This document shows positions 42,748-52,599 of a stretch of 64,000 bases of DNA, piece after piece. Numbering within the stretch: position 1 is the first letter of the stretch; each line of letters starts with the position of its first letter. Location: NCBI GenBank assembly GCA_965200505.1, contig OZ241343.1:1054001-1118000 (forward strand), read 5' to 3'. This DNA is from VXNE01 sp965200505. Its GTDB lineage: Bacteria; Pseudomonadota; Gammaproteobacteria; Pseudomonadales; Azotimanducaceae. The translations under genes were made by a program, and so were the position numbers. The notes under the pieces are model-generated. The model worked only from the letters and a program-made list of their open reading frames with translations. It had not been told where the DNA came from and ran no database searches.

Positions 42748-43824
42748 ATGGACAACGACTCGATTCACAAACTCGGCTACCGCTACCGGGAGTTCTTCGC
42801 GGACCTGCTGCGCCTCGCCGTGCCCGATCTCGCGGCCGAACTCGACCTCGACGCCGCCGAGGAGGTCTCCGCCGCCCACGTCGGCGCCCGAGCCGCCGGC
42901 TTCGAGCAGCGCTTCGGCGACATGACGTGGCGCGTGCCGTTCAAGGCGGGCAGCCTGAAGGACGGCACGCGCCCCTATGTGCTGGTGCTGCTTGAGTTTC
43001 AATCCACTGTGGACCGGAACATGGCCCAGCGCATGCGGAACTACGGCGCCATGCTGCGGGAACGGCTCGTCGCCGACGGCACGGCGGAACGCGAGGGCGG
43101 CCTGCCGTGGCTGCTGCCGCTGGTGCTCTACAACGGCAGCGAGCGGTGGACGGCGGCCGGTGCCGGAACCGAACGGGCCGCGCTGCCCTCGGCGGCGGCG
43201 TGGCGGGCGCTTGCGCCATACCAGTCTGACGACTATGTTCTCAGCTCGTTGGAACGGCTGCTGGCGGCGGACCCCCACTTGGCGCAACTGCCGCCGGCGA
43301 ACCGCGCCGCGGCGACGCTGCGGCTGCAGTTGGGCCAGTCGCCCAGGGACTTGGCACTGCGGCTGCGGGCGGAGCGGAAGCGCTTTCCGGGCACCGGCGA
43401 CGCGGCCACCCGGTGGGTGCTGCACCTCTGGGCGGAGGCGCTGGCGGCGGACATGGTGGACGAGGATGGGACGGCGCCGACGCTGCCGTCGTTCAAGGAA
43501 CTGGAAGGACAGACGGAGGAAGCGGACATGACGACGGTCGCGCAGGCACGGTTCGCCAAGTGGTCCCGGGAATACCGCGAGCTGCACACGGCAAGAGGCG
43601 TCAAGCAGGGCATCGAACAGGGCATCGAACAGGAGCGCCGGCGGAACGTCGCCATGATGCGGCGGCTCGCGGCCGTCAAATTCGGCGCACAGACTGCGGA
43701 CCGCCTGGCGGCCATTCTAGGCGAGGATCCCACGGCGGAGCGGATGGAACACGCCCACGTCGCGATCGTGGAATGCAACGATGGCGACGAACTCTTGGCG
43801 CGGTGCTCAGAGATGGCGCCATAG
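42748..43824 (+). CDS. Rpn-family recombination-promoting nuclease/putative transposase
   Basis: 358 residues from ATG 42748. The Rpn signature runs through 'DLLRLAVPDLAAELDLDAAEE' and 'VLVLLEFQSTVDRNMAQRMRNY', the latter carrying a nuclease-like E-x-Q ('EFQS'). Then come 'LPLVLYNGSERWTA' and a C-terminal helical region with 'KQGIEQGIEQERRR' (two 12-bp GIEQ repeats, 43609-43632). Intact reading frame. Its 3' ~450 bp is duplicated immediately downstream. Confidence 0.82.
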   Translation: MDNDSIHKLGYRYREFFADLLRLAVPDLAAELDLDAAEEVSAAHVGARAAGFEQRFGDMTWRVPFKAGSLKDGTRPYVLVLLEFQSTVDRNMAQRMRNYGAMLRERLVADGTAEREGGLPWLLPLVLYNGSERWTAAGAGTERAALPSAAAWRALAPYQSDDYVLSSLERLLAADPHLAQLPPANRAAATLRLQLGQSPRDLALRLRAERKRFPGTGDAATRWVLHLWAEALAADMVDEDGTAPTLPSFKELEGQTEEADMTTVAQARFAKWSREYRELHTARGVKQGIEQGIEQERRRNVAMMRRLAAVKFGAQTADRLAAILGEDPTAERMEHAHVAIVECNDGDELLARCSEMAP

Positions 43825-43854
43825 GCAGCAGCGCCGCTTGGTGCGGGCTCCCCA

Positions 43855-44342
43855 GCTCTCGACAGCTTCCGAGCGCCGGCGACGAGGCCACCCGGCGGAT
43901 GCTCCACGCTTGGGCGGAGGCGCTGGCGGCGGACATGGTGGACGAGGATGGGACGGCGCCGACGCTGCCGTCGTTCAAGGAACTGGAAGGACAGACGGAG
44001 GAAGCGGACATGACGACGGTCGCGCAAGCACGGTTCGCCAAGTGGTCCCGGGAATACCGCGAGCTGCACATGGCAAGAGGCGTCAAGCAAGGCATCGAAC
44101 AGGGCATCGAACGGGGCATCGAACAAGGCATCGAACGGGGCATCGAACGGGAGCGCCGGCGGAACGTTGCCATGATGCGGCGGCTCGCGGCCATCAAGTT
44201 CGGCGCAGAGACCGCGGGCCGCTTGGTGGCCATCCTCGGCGACCACCCCACGGAAGAGCGGATGGAACACGCCGGCATCGCCATCATGGAGTGCAACGAC
44301 GGCGACGAACTCTTGGCGCGGTGCTCAGAGATGGTGCCATAG
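43855..44342 (+). pseudogene. Tandem partial copy of the Rpn gene's 3' half
   Basis: Starts in a diverged stretch and then follows the preceding gene's C-terminal ~150 codons closely (from 'LHAWAEALAADMVDEDGTAP' onward) to the same 'ELLARCSEMVP' end. ATG 43899 could still produce 147 residues. The nuclease core is absent. It has five GIE(Q/R) units where the parent has two. About 20 bp downstream of the stop is duplicated as well. Confidence 0.75.
44091..44150 (+). repeat. Five tandem 12-bp units encoding GIE(Q/R)
   Basis: Units at 44091, 44103, 44115, 44127 and 44139, each GGCATCGAA plus CAG/CGG/CAA. The parent gene has only two (43609-43632). A coding minisatellite that changes copy number without shifting the frame. 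Confidence 0.85.
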
Positions 44343-44385
44343 GCGGCGGTGCCGCATGGGATGGTCTTTCGGACTTCCCCGGCGC

Positions 44386-45591
44386 TTAAGGCTCCTTCGC
44401 GACAGGGATTGGCGCCGCGAGGTCTTCAAGCCATTGCACCGCGGTGAGGCCGTTGCCCCGCAGGAAGTCCACATACTTGCGGCACAGCGCACGTCGATTG
44501 GCGTCAAACGCGTCAGCGTCGAAGGTCGCTAGCTGGTACAGGTCCTGCGCTGAGATGCCGCGTTCGATTTGCGCCGGCAACACATGGGGAATGCGCATCG
44601 TTCGACAGAGCTCCAGCATCCTTGCATCGTGGGCGATGCAGAGCGCCGGCACACCCGCTTGCAGCGCCAGCACAGCGCCGTGCAGCCGCAAGCCAACCAC
44701 GAAATCAAACCGGCGGTAGTGTTCGAGCCACGCTGGCACGTCGAAGAATAGGTTGCCGTGGACGTTGCACCATGCCTTAAAGTCATCCGAATTCAACCTC
44801 GGGCGGATGTAGTTGCGACACTTCTGCAAGTCTTCCTTAGACAACTGTTCGGCTTCGCCACGGGTGATCTTCATCATGTTCATCCCATGCTGGCCGATGT
44901 AGGAGCCGGACTTGCCAACCAGCCCCGCCAACGTCTCTTCAATGGGTTGCAAGCCCTGCCAAGCCGTGTTCCCGGCCAGCACCGCGATCCGTTCGGGAGT
45001 GCCGGCGCGCGCCGCGATTTCGCCTCCAAGACGGGGATTTGGATTGATGAAGAGCGATGGGCAGCCAATCACTTCAACAAATCGCCCCCCGAAGCCATGC
45101 TCGGCGAGCACCGCTTGAGTGAGGTTGCCGCGCACACCGATGTTCGCGGCCGCTGTGGGCGCACGTTCCGCAATGCGCGCAATCCAATCAAACGCTTCAG
45201 GAGGGACGTCGTCTGCCACCGGTTCGGCTTCGAACTCCTGTCCCGAGCCAGGACTTTCCGTCAGCGGGCCTTGAACGCCTACGCCGACGAGGGTCAAGCC
45301 GATCTCAACTTCGGTGATCGGCTGGAACCACCTGCCGCCATTGAAGTGCGCCCCCAGTTGATTGGCGCCCTGCACCACGCCAACTCGCCCAGAGCGGTTC
45401 ATCTGCCTCAACGGCGCACCTATGTCCACCACTTCCGGGAAATCCAGATGGCTGCACAGCGCAAAGCTGGCCACCAAGTTGCCCGTGTTCAGGCCACATC
45501 GCCTGCTCGCGACGTCCGTCGGCAGGAAGGCGCTATCCACCCTTGGTTGCAGACCAATCAAGAAGCACTGCGGTGTCTCTGGCTTGCTCAT
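44386..45591 (-). CDS. Polysaccharide pyruvyl transferase family protein
   Basis: 401 residues from ATG 45591, overlapping the upstream stop by 4 bp. The family's late signature is 'VVGLRLHGAVLALQAGVPALCIAHDARMLELC' (cut: 'GLRLHGAVLALQAGVPAL'), with 'GCPSLFINPNPRLG' in the middle. It is clearly paralogous along its length to the C-terminal half of the preceding fusion protein. These enzymes usually put pyruvate ketals on surface glycans; here the acceptor is unknown. Confidence 0.82.
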   Translation of the reverse strand: MSKPETPQCFLIGLQPRVDSAFLPTDVASRRCGLNTGNLVASFALCSHLDFPEVVDIGAPLRQMNRSGRVGVVQGANQLGAHFNGGRWFQPITEVEIGLTLVGVGVQGPLTESPGSGQEFEAEPVADDVPPEAFDWIARIAERAPTAAANIGVRGNLTQAVLAEHGFGGRFVEVIGCPSLFINPNPRLGGEIAARAGTPERIAVLAGNTAWQGLQPIEETLAGLVGKSGSYIGQHGMNMMKITRGEAEQLSKEDLQKCRNYIRPRLNSDDFKAWCNVHGNLFFDVPAWLEHYRRFDFVVGLRLHGAVLALQAGVPALCIAHDARMLELCRTMRIPHVLPAQIERGISAQDLYQLATFDADAFDANRRALCRKYVDFLRGNGLTAVQWLEDLAAPIPVAKEP

Positions 45592-47723
45592 CGCTTGCCT
45601 CCAGCTCCCCCCTTGGCGCTAGGTTGTTCCATACGAGGGGGCTCCGCCATCAGCCTGACCCAATCCGCCACCTGCAAACCGTTGCCCTCCAGGAACGTGA
45701 CATAGCGGGCACCCAAACGTCTCCGATTGGCGTCGAACTCCGCGCCGTCAAAGTGAAACAGCGGCCAAAGTTGATCTTCGGCGAGGCCCCGTGGATGGTC
45801 CCGCGCCAGCACATGGGGAACCTTCATGGTCTCACAGAGCTCAAGGGTTCTGGAATCGTGCGCGATGCAAAGAGCCGGCACGCCGGCCTGCAGCGCGAGC
45901 ATCACACCATGAATGCGGGTGCCCACCACGAAGTCGAACCGCCGGTAGTGTTCCATCCACACCGCCGCATCGAAGAAAGCCTGCCCGTGGCGCTCGCTCC
46001 AACGCACGAAGTCTTCCAATTCCATGTCTGGGCACACATGGTCGCGGCAGGCTTGCAGGCTCCGTGTTGAAAGGCGGCGGGCTTCGCCGCGCGTCAACAT
46101 CACCATTTCCAAGGGGTCTTGCCCGATGTACGACCCATTGGTGCGGCTCACCAAACGGCCGAGGGATTGCTCGATGGCGCTCAAGTGCCGCCACTGCTGA
46201 TGTCCCGCCACCACCGCAATGCGCTGTGGTCGACGACCCACGCGGGCGGCGATGTCGAGGCCAAGCGTCTGGGAAGGATTGATGAAGAGGGAGGGACACC
46301 CAACCACCTCCGCATGGTCCGCCAAGCCGTAACGATGCAGGACGTCCCGCGTGAACTCCCCGCGAACGGCCAGATTCGGCTTGGCGCTGGGAGCACGCTC
46401 CACCACCCGATGCAACCAAGTGATCGTGCTAGGCGGAACTTGCGGGATGGTGAAGCGCACATCGCTTTGTGCCCCGAGGCCGATCATGACCAAGGGCACG
46501 TCAACCGCCTCGAACCGCTGGGCTAGGCGGCCGAAATCACCGTGGCGGCCCAGTTGATTGGCCGCCGGCACCACGCCCACATCGCCGGCGGCGTTGACGC
46601 GGTCTTCGGGTTCCGTCCAACCGACCACTGGCAGTCTTGGCCCCAAATGCAGATCGATGGCGTGGCGGAACGCGAGGTTGCCCAGGTTGCGCGTTCTCGG
46701 ATACAGCGCTTCCGTGGCCACGAAGGCGGTGTCGCGGCTTGGGCTCCCGCCAAATAGAAAGGGTCGCGGCACCGGGTGCTGACCCTTCCTGGCGGAACCG
46801 GCCCCACACTCGCCACCAGCAACGGCAGGTGGTCCGTTCTCCACAAAGCCACCTGCGCGGAGATACCGACCCAAGGCGTCTTGCCATGACGGCATGGCGC
46901 CAAACTCTTCACGCACCTTGGCGTTGTCCAGCGCACTGAACGCCGGCCGTGCCGCCTTCCGGCCAGTCGCGTCGCTGCGACATGGCGTTACCACCGCGGC
47001 TATGCCAGAACGCTGCACAATCGCCTTGGCAAGGCCGAACCAACTCGTGGCACCCGTGTTGACGAGATGGTAAGTGCCGGGCGAACAGCCCCCTTTGAGC
47101 ACCTTGAGAATCGTGGCGGCCGCATCCGCCGTGAAAGTGGGCGACATGATTTGATCGTCCACCACGCGCAGCTCACCCTTTTGCCGACCGGCACCGATGA
47201 TCGTTTCGACGAAGTTGCCCCGATTAGCGTTGGTCCCCGGCACCCCAAAGAGCGACGCGACGCGCAGAATCACCAGATCTTCCAGCGCGAGACGAGCCAG
47301 CGTCTCGCCGAGCGCCTTGGAGGCGCCATAGACATTGACTGGTGCCGTCGGGTCGCCCTCCGTCAACGGGCACCGGCGCACCGCATCGCCGCCGAAGACA
47401 TAATCTGTGCTGATATGGATGAAGCGTGCGGCCTTGCGCTCGCAAAGTTGCGCGAGACGCTGCACAGTGTGCCCATTCACGGTGAAGGCAAGCGCCGCGT
47501 CGTCTTCCGCTTGGTCCGTGTCGTGATACGCCGCGCAATTGATGAGCACATCGAACGACGCTTTCGCCAAACCATCCGGCACGACATCCGGGCGAGCCAA
47601 GTCCAGCTGCCGCCGGCCGAGCCTCACCAAGTCGAATGGCTCACCCGCCGCGGCGTGGGCCCTCCCCACGTCGGTGCCGAGCCGGCCCGCCGCGCCCAAC
47701 AGAAGGACTCGCTGGCGCTTCAC
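45588..47723 (-). CDS. Fusion: dTDP-4-dehydrorhamnose reductase (RmlD-like) and polysaccharide pyruvyl transferase
   Basis: 711 residues from GTG 47723. Residues 1 to about 290 are an RmlD-type NAD(P) reductase: 'LLLGAAGRLGTDVG' (7-20), 'INCAAYHDTDQAEDD', and Y132-x-x-x-K136 in 'VYGASKALGE'. A Gly/Ala-rich linker (290-322) leads to a pyruvyl-transferase domain (about 322-690) with 'GCPSLFINPSQTLG' and 'VVGTRIHGVMLALQAGVPAL'. The next gene is a stand-alone paralogue of this second half. Suggests a deoxysugar-bearing, pyruvylated surface glycan. Confidence 0.82.
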   Translation of the reverse strand: MKRQRVLLLGAAGRLGTDVGRAHAAAGEPFDLVRLGRRQLDLARPDVVPDGLAKASFDVLINCAAYHDTDQAEDDAALAFTVNGHTVQRLAQLCERKAARFIHISTDYVFGGDAVRRCPLTEGDPTAPVNVYGASKALGETLARLALEDLVILRVASLFGVPGTNANRGNFVETIIGAGRQKGELRVVDDQIMSPTFTADAAATILKVLKGGCSPGTYHLVNTGATSWFGLAKAIVQRSGIAAVVTPCRSDATGRKAARPAFSALDNAKVREEFGAMPSWQDALGRYLRAGGFVENGPPAVAGGECGAGSARKGQHPVPRPFLFGGSPSRDTAFVATEALYPRTRNLGNLAFRHAIDLHLGPRLPVVGWTEPEDRVNAAGDVGVVPAANQLGRHGDFGRLAQRFEAVDVPLVMIGLGAQSDVRFTIPQVPPSTITWLHRVVERAPSAKPNLAVRGEFTRDVLHRYGLADHAEVVGCPSLFINPSQTLGLDIAARVGRRPQRIAVVAGHQQWRHLSAIEQSLGRLVSRTNGSYIGQDPLEMVMLTRGEARRLSTRSLQACRDHVCPDMELEDFVRWSERHGQAFFDAAVWMEHYRRFDFVVGTRIHGVMLALQAGVPALCIAHDSRTLELCETMKVPHVLARDHPRGLAEDQLWPLFHFDGAEFDANRRRLGARYVTFLEGNGLQVADWVRLMAEPPRMEQPSAKGGAGGKR

Positions 47724-47980
47724 CCGCTTAGATTCTGATTTAGTCCGCGCCGATTAAGCGCCGGGCCGATACGCTTGCCGCTCAGCCGCCATGCGCATCA
47801 AGGCCGCGCCCGAGAACGGCCTTATGGGGGCGTCGGGGCTTGCCTCGACATTTGGACGGAGAACTCGGTGTGTGTCGGCCCCACGGGGCCTGAGCAGGCT
47901 CGGGAAGACAGCGCTAACCCGAACCTCGCTCGGCCCAAGGGCAAGTGCGCGGGGCAGCTTCGCCACCGCGCCGACGCTGG

Positions 47981-48382
47981 CTAGTTCGGCAGCACGTCAA
48001 CGCGCGAGGCGAAACAAAAGCCATTCGCCTTGCGCTCTTGGTCCACCCACAACACGGCACGTCGCCCTGTGACGAAGGCTAGCTGCGCGGAGTCGAAGAG
48101 GCGCATCGCGTCTGACTTGGCCGCGTGTGTGCCATCGCAGCTAAAGGTCACCCAGTTGTCCGGGCAATTGAGGCCCGTTTCCGCTGCGATCGCATGGCCG
48201 AGCCGAGCCGCGCAACCGCCTAAACGGCTTTCTGACGCGAGGGTGCGATTGACGGTGGTGGTGAGGGACTGCGTGGTGGCGGCTTCCTGCGCCCAAGCCT
48301 CCGATGTGCCGAAGGAAAGCGCCAACACGGCCAGCCCCGCGCACAGCGACCAGCATCGGTTTCCGAGTCGTGTTTTCTTCAT
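47981..48382 (-). CDS. Small secreted cysteine-containing protein
   Basis: 133 residues from ATG 48382. Signal peptide 'MKKTRLGNRCWSLCAGLAVL' then 'ALSFGTSEAWAQE', cleavage after AWA. The mature ~100 residues have four Cys ('GGCAARLGHAIAAETGLNCP', 'VTFSCDGTHAAKSDAMRLFD', 'KANGFCFASRVDV') and close on a 'NGFCFxxRVDVL' pattern that I have seen in uncharacterised small exported proteins. The function is unknown. The 257 bp before the next gene holds nothing that I can name. Confidence 0.65.
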   Translation of the reverse strand: MKKTRLGNRCWSLCAGLAVLALSFGTSEAWAQEAATTQSLTTTVNRTLASESRLGGCAARLGHAIAAETGLNCPDNWVTFSCDGTHAAKSDAMRLFDSAQLAFVTGRRAVLWVDQERKANGFCFASRVDVLPN

Positions 48383-48538
48383 CGTGATTCGCTCCGATCT
48401 CCGTTTGGCGGCTGCCGCCGCTTGTTCCGCCTGTTGCCGCTTCCGGCAGGGACGAGGATTATGGAGAGCCTTGTCGCGGCTTGTCAAGAACGAAATTCGC
48501 CGCGTGAAACCGAGGCCCGGGGCACCCCGGCCGCAACC

Positions 48539-50107
48539 CTAAGCCCATGCGGCAGGCGACCGTGCCGTCAGCCGCGGCCGCGCCACCGCGAGCACCACCA
48601 GAAAGACCACCAGCCCCACCACCAACGGGGCGCTGCCCCAGCGCCCGAACGGTGTCACGCCACGCATCGGGCGGAACTCGCCGTGCAGGACGCCACGCTC
48701 GAAGCGCGGCAACGTGCTCACCGTGTTGCCTTGCGAGTCCACGATCGCGGTGATGCCGTCGTTGGTGGCGCGGAGCACGAAGCGGCCGTTCTCCAACGCC
48801 CTCATGCGGGCGATCTGCAGGTGTTGCGGGGGGCCGATGGAGGTGCCGAACCAGGTGTCGTTGCTGATCGTGGCCAGCACGTCCGCTTGCGCCGCTCCTT
48901 CGCGCACGAGTTCCGGGAAGGCGATTTCGTAGCAGATGGACATGGCGAGGTACAGATCGCCCGTACGGAGCATGGGTTGCTCCGGATCGCCCGGCGACAA
49001 GCGAGACATGGGCAGATTGAAGAAGTCGATGAGGCCGCGCAACGCCTCCCCAAACGGCAGGTACTCGCCGAATGGCACCATGCGCCGCTTGATGTAGCGG
49101 CCGTCGCCATCGCCCACAGCCACCGCCGCGTTGTACCAAGCCCAACCGAGCGTCCCACGCTCCAACGCCATCAGCCCCAGCACGAGGCTGCCGCTGGCGC
49201 GTTCCGCCATGTCGTCAAGGAACGGCTGGGCGAGGTGCAGCGGGGTGGTGATGGCGGCTTCCGGCCACACCACCAAGTCGCTGCCCCATGCCGATTCGGA
49301 GAGGGCGGCGTAGCGCTCTCGAATCGGCTCCTGCGATGCGGGGCGCCACTTCGTCTCCTGAGCCACCACGCCTTGCACGATGGACACGCTCTTCGACGCA
49401 CCCGGCTTGGTCCACGGGGCTTGGGAGAGCGCCACGCCGGCGAACCAGAGCAGCGCCGCCAACGCCGGCGCCTGCCAAACACGCCACCGGATGAGGCCCG
49501 CGCCCGTGAACGCGATGGCGAAGCTCACCAGCAACACGCCCCCGACGGGTGCCAGCGCGGCGAGCGGCGTGTCCAGCATGGCGTAGCCCGCGAACAGCCA
49601 TGGGAAGCCCGTGAGGAACCATGTCAACACCCATTCCGTGAGCGTCCAGATGGCGGCGAACGCGAGGGCCTCCACCGCGCCACCGCCACGCAACCGCGCG
49701 AAGAGCCATGCGGCGGCACCGTGGAACAGCGCCATGCCCGCAACGAACAGCCCCACCAAGGTGCCGGCGAGCCACGGCGACGCATTGCCATACACTTCGA
49801 TGCTGACGTAGATCCAGTACACGCCCACGCCGTATTTGCCAACGCCGAAGAGCCATCCGTGCAGGAAAGGCCGTCGTGCGCCGGCTTGGCGCAGCGACCA
49901 ATAGAGCGCCGCCATCGCGGCCACCGTCAGTGGCCAGACGTCGTAGGGCGCGAAACCCAGCGGGTAAGCGGCGCCGGCGGCCAACGCCACGAGCGGTGTG
50001 ATGTGAGGTCCGAAGCGGCCCACGAACCGCTGCCAACCTGTGCGTCCGGCCTGCCAGAGGCGGGAGGGGAAGGCGGTACTCGAGGCCCCGGACTCTGCCG
50101 GCGTCAC
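48539..50107 (-). CDS. lnt: Apolipoprotein N-acyltransferase
   Basis: 522 residues, GTG start overlapping the corC stop (GTGA). Multi-pass N-terminus, then a nitrilase domain with the catalytic Glu in 'VVWPEAAITTP', Lys in 'KRRMVPFGEYLPFG' and Cys in 'AMSICYEIAFPELV'. Completes triacylation of outer-membrane lipoproteins such as LptE. Last gene of miaB-phoH-ybeY-corC-lnt. Confidence 0.92.
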   Translation of the reverse strand: MTPAESGASSTAFPSRLWQAGRTGWQRFVGRFGPHITPLVALAAGAAYPLGFAPYDVWPLTVAAMAALYWSLRQAGARRPFLHGWLFGVGKYGVGVYWIYVSIEVYGNASPWLAGTLVGLFVAGMALFHGAAAWLFARLRGGGAVEALAFAAIWTLTEWVLTWFLTGFPWLFAGYAMLDTPLAALAPVGGVLLVSFAIAFTGAGLIRWRVWQAPALAALLWFAGVALSQAPWTKPGASKSVSIVQGVVAQETKWRPASQEPIRERYAALSESAWGSDLVVWPEAAITTPLHLAQPFLDDMAERASGSLVLGLMALERGTLGWAWYNAAVAVGDGDGRYIKRRMVPFGEYLPFGEALRGLIDFFNLPMSRLSPGDPEQPMLRTGDLYLAMSICYEIAFPELVREGAAQADVLATISNDTWFGTSIGPPQHLQIARMRALENGRFVLRATNDGITAIVDSQGNTVSTLPRFERGVLHGEFRPMRGVTPFGRWGSAPLVVGLVVFLVVLAVARPRLTARSPAAWA

Positions 50108-50949
50108 GACGTCGGCTTCTCGCGGCGATTCAGCTCCAAGAGCCGGATGCGGCGGCGATCCGCGTGCAGCACCCGAAAGTCGAAGCCACCGATGGACACC
50201 TGCTCCTCGCGTTCGGGCAGGTGGCCGAACTCCTTCAACACCACGCCGCCGATGGTGTCGCAGGCCGCCTCGTCGAAGTCCGCCCGGAAGTATTCGTTGA
50301 ACTCCCTGAGCGGCGTCACCGCCTTCACCGTGTAGCTGCCGGCGCCGTGCTGCTTGATGAAGCTGTCGTCGTCCACGTCATATTCGTCTTCGATCTCGCC
50401 GACGATCTGCTCCAGCACGTCTTCAATGGTGATGACGCCGGAGACATGGCCGTACTCGTCAATCACCGCGGCCATGTGGTTCCGCGTTTGCTGGAACTCC
50501 TGCAGCATCACATGCAGGCGCTTGCTCTCCGGCACCACCGCCACCGGCCGAATGCAATCCTTGAGGTCGAAGCCGTCGAGCCCGTCCTTGAGCAGGAGGG
50601 GCAAGAGATCCTTCGCATGCAGGATGCCCTTGATGTCGTCCAAGTCGTCACCGATCACCGGGAAGCGCGAGTGCTGCGACGCGACCACTTGCGGCAAGAA
50701 CTCCTGCGGGCTGTCCTCGGCGCGTATGAACACCGCCTGCGAGCGCGGAATCATGATGTCCCGGGCGCGCATGTCCGAGAACCTGAGCGTACGGTCGATG
50801 ATCTCGAACGCTTCGCCATTGACGATGCCGCGCTCCGCGGCATCCTGCAGCATGTCCAGCACCTCGGTGCGGTCCACCGGGTCGCCGGAGAAGAGGTCGG
50901 CCACCCAATCCCGCCAACCGCGCCTGGGTTCGGCTTTCGGTTCCGTCAT
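50104..50949 (-). CDS. corC: CBS-domain transporter-associated protein CorC/YbeX
   Basis: 281 residues. Two CBS repeats ('MRARDIMIPRSQAVFIRAED' and 'KDCIRPVAVVPESKRL') followed by the CorC_HlyC domain ('GVVLKEFGHLPEREEQV'). Linked to Mg/Co efflux in the family, and to ribosome-related functions through this conserved operon. Overlaps ybeY by 4 bp. Confidence 0.9.
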   Translation of the reverse strand: MTEPKAEPRRGWRDWVADLFSGDPVDRTEVLDMLQDAAERGIVNGEAFEIIDRTLRFSDMRARDIMIPRSQAVFIRAEDSPQEFLPQVVASQHSRFPVIGDDLDDIKGILHAKDLLPLLLKDGLDGFDLKDCIRPVAVVPESKRLHVMLQEFQQTRNHMAAVIDEYGHVSGVITIEDVLEQIVGEIEDEYDVDDDSFIKQHGAGSYTVKAVTPLREFNEYFRADFDEAACDTIGGVVLKEFGHLPEREEQVSIGGFDFRVLHADRRRIRLLELNRREKPTS

Positions 50950-51415
50950 TGCGGCGCGTAACGGTCTCCAAAGCCCAAGTTGGCCAAGATGCGAACCTCG
51001 GCCGCCTCCATCCGCGACGCCTCGGCGTCGTTCTTGTGATCCATGCCCCGCAAGTGCAACACCCCATGCACCACCATGTGCGCGAAGTGCACATGCAACG
51101 CCGTGCCGGCTGCCGCCGCTTCCCGCGCCACGACGCCGGCGCAGATGGCCAAATCGCCCAAGGCGCCGGGCGCGTCCGCCGGGAACGCCAGCACGTTGGT
51201 GGCGGCGGGCTTGCCGCGATAACGCTCATTCAACGCCCGGCCCTCCGCTTCGTTCACCACACGAATGCAGAGCGTGCGCCGCTCGGCACCGAGGGCGGCG
51301 CGGGCCCACGCCTTGAGGGTTTCAGGCGCGGGTGCCGGGGCGGCCGCGATCTGCACGTCGATGCCATCGTGGCCGTCGGCCCACGAGTCTTGGCGGAGAG
51401 AAGCGGCGATGGCGC

Positions 51416-51419
<4 letters not shown>
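50946..51419 (-). CDS. ybeY: Endoribonuclease YbeY
   Basis: 157 residues. The metal-binding motif 'HMVVHGVLHLRGMDHKND' has the HGxLHLxGxDH form. Acts in 16S rRNA 3'-end maturation and ribosome quality control. Overlaps phoH by 4 bp upstream and corC by 4 bp downstream. Confidence 0.93.
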
Positions 51420-52573
<1,154 letters not shown>

Positions 52574-52599
52574 GTGCGGTTCAAGCTCCTGCTAGGCAC

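Noticed and set aside
44091..44150. Short tandem repeats considered as a CRISPR or phage repeat
   Set aside because: The 12-bp units are contiguous, in frame and encode GIE(Q/R); there are no spacers.
47724..47980. GC-rich gap with short dyads, considered for 6S or another structured RNA
   Set aside because: Short similarities to the 6S hairpin are not in a consistent order or spacing, and no promoter or terminator is clear.
48422..50335. Forward ORF of 637 codons
   Set aside because: Runs antisense to lnt and corC; Arg/His/Gln-rich and without a domain.
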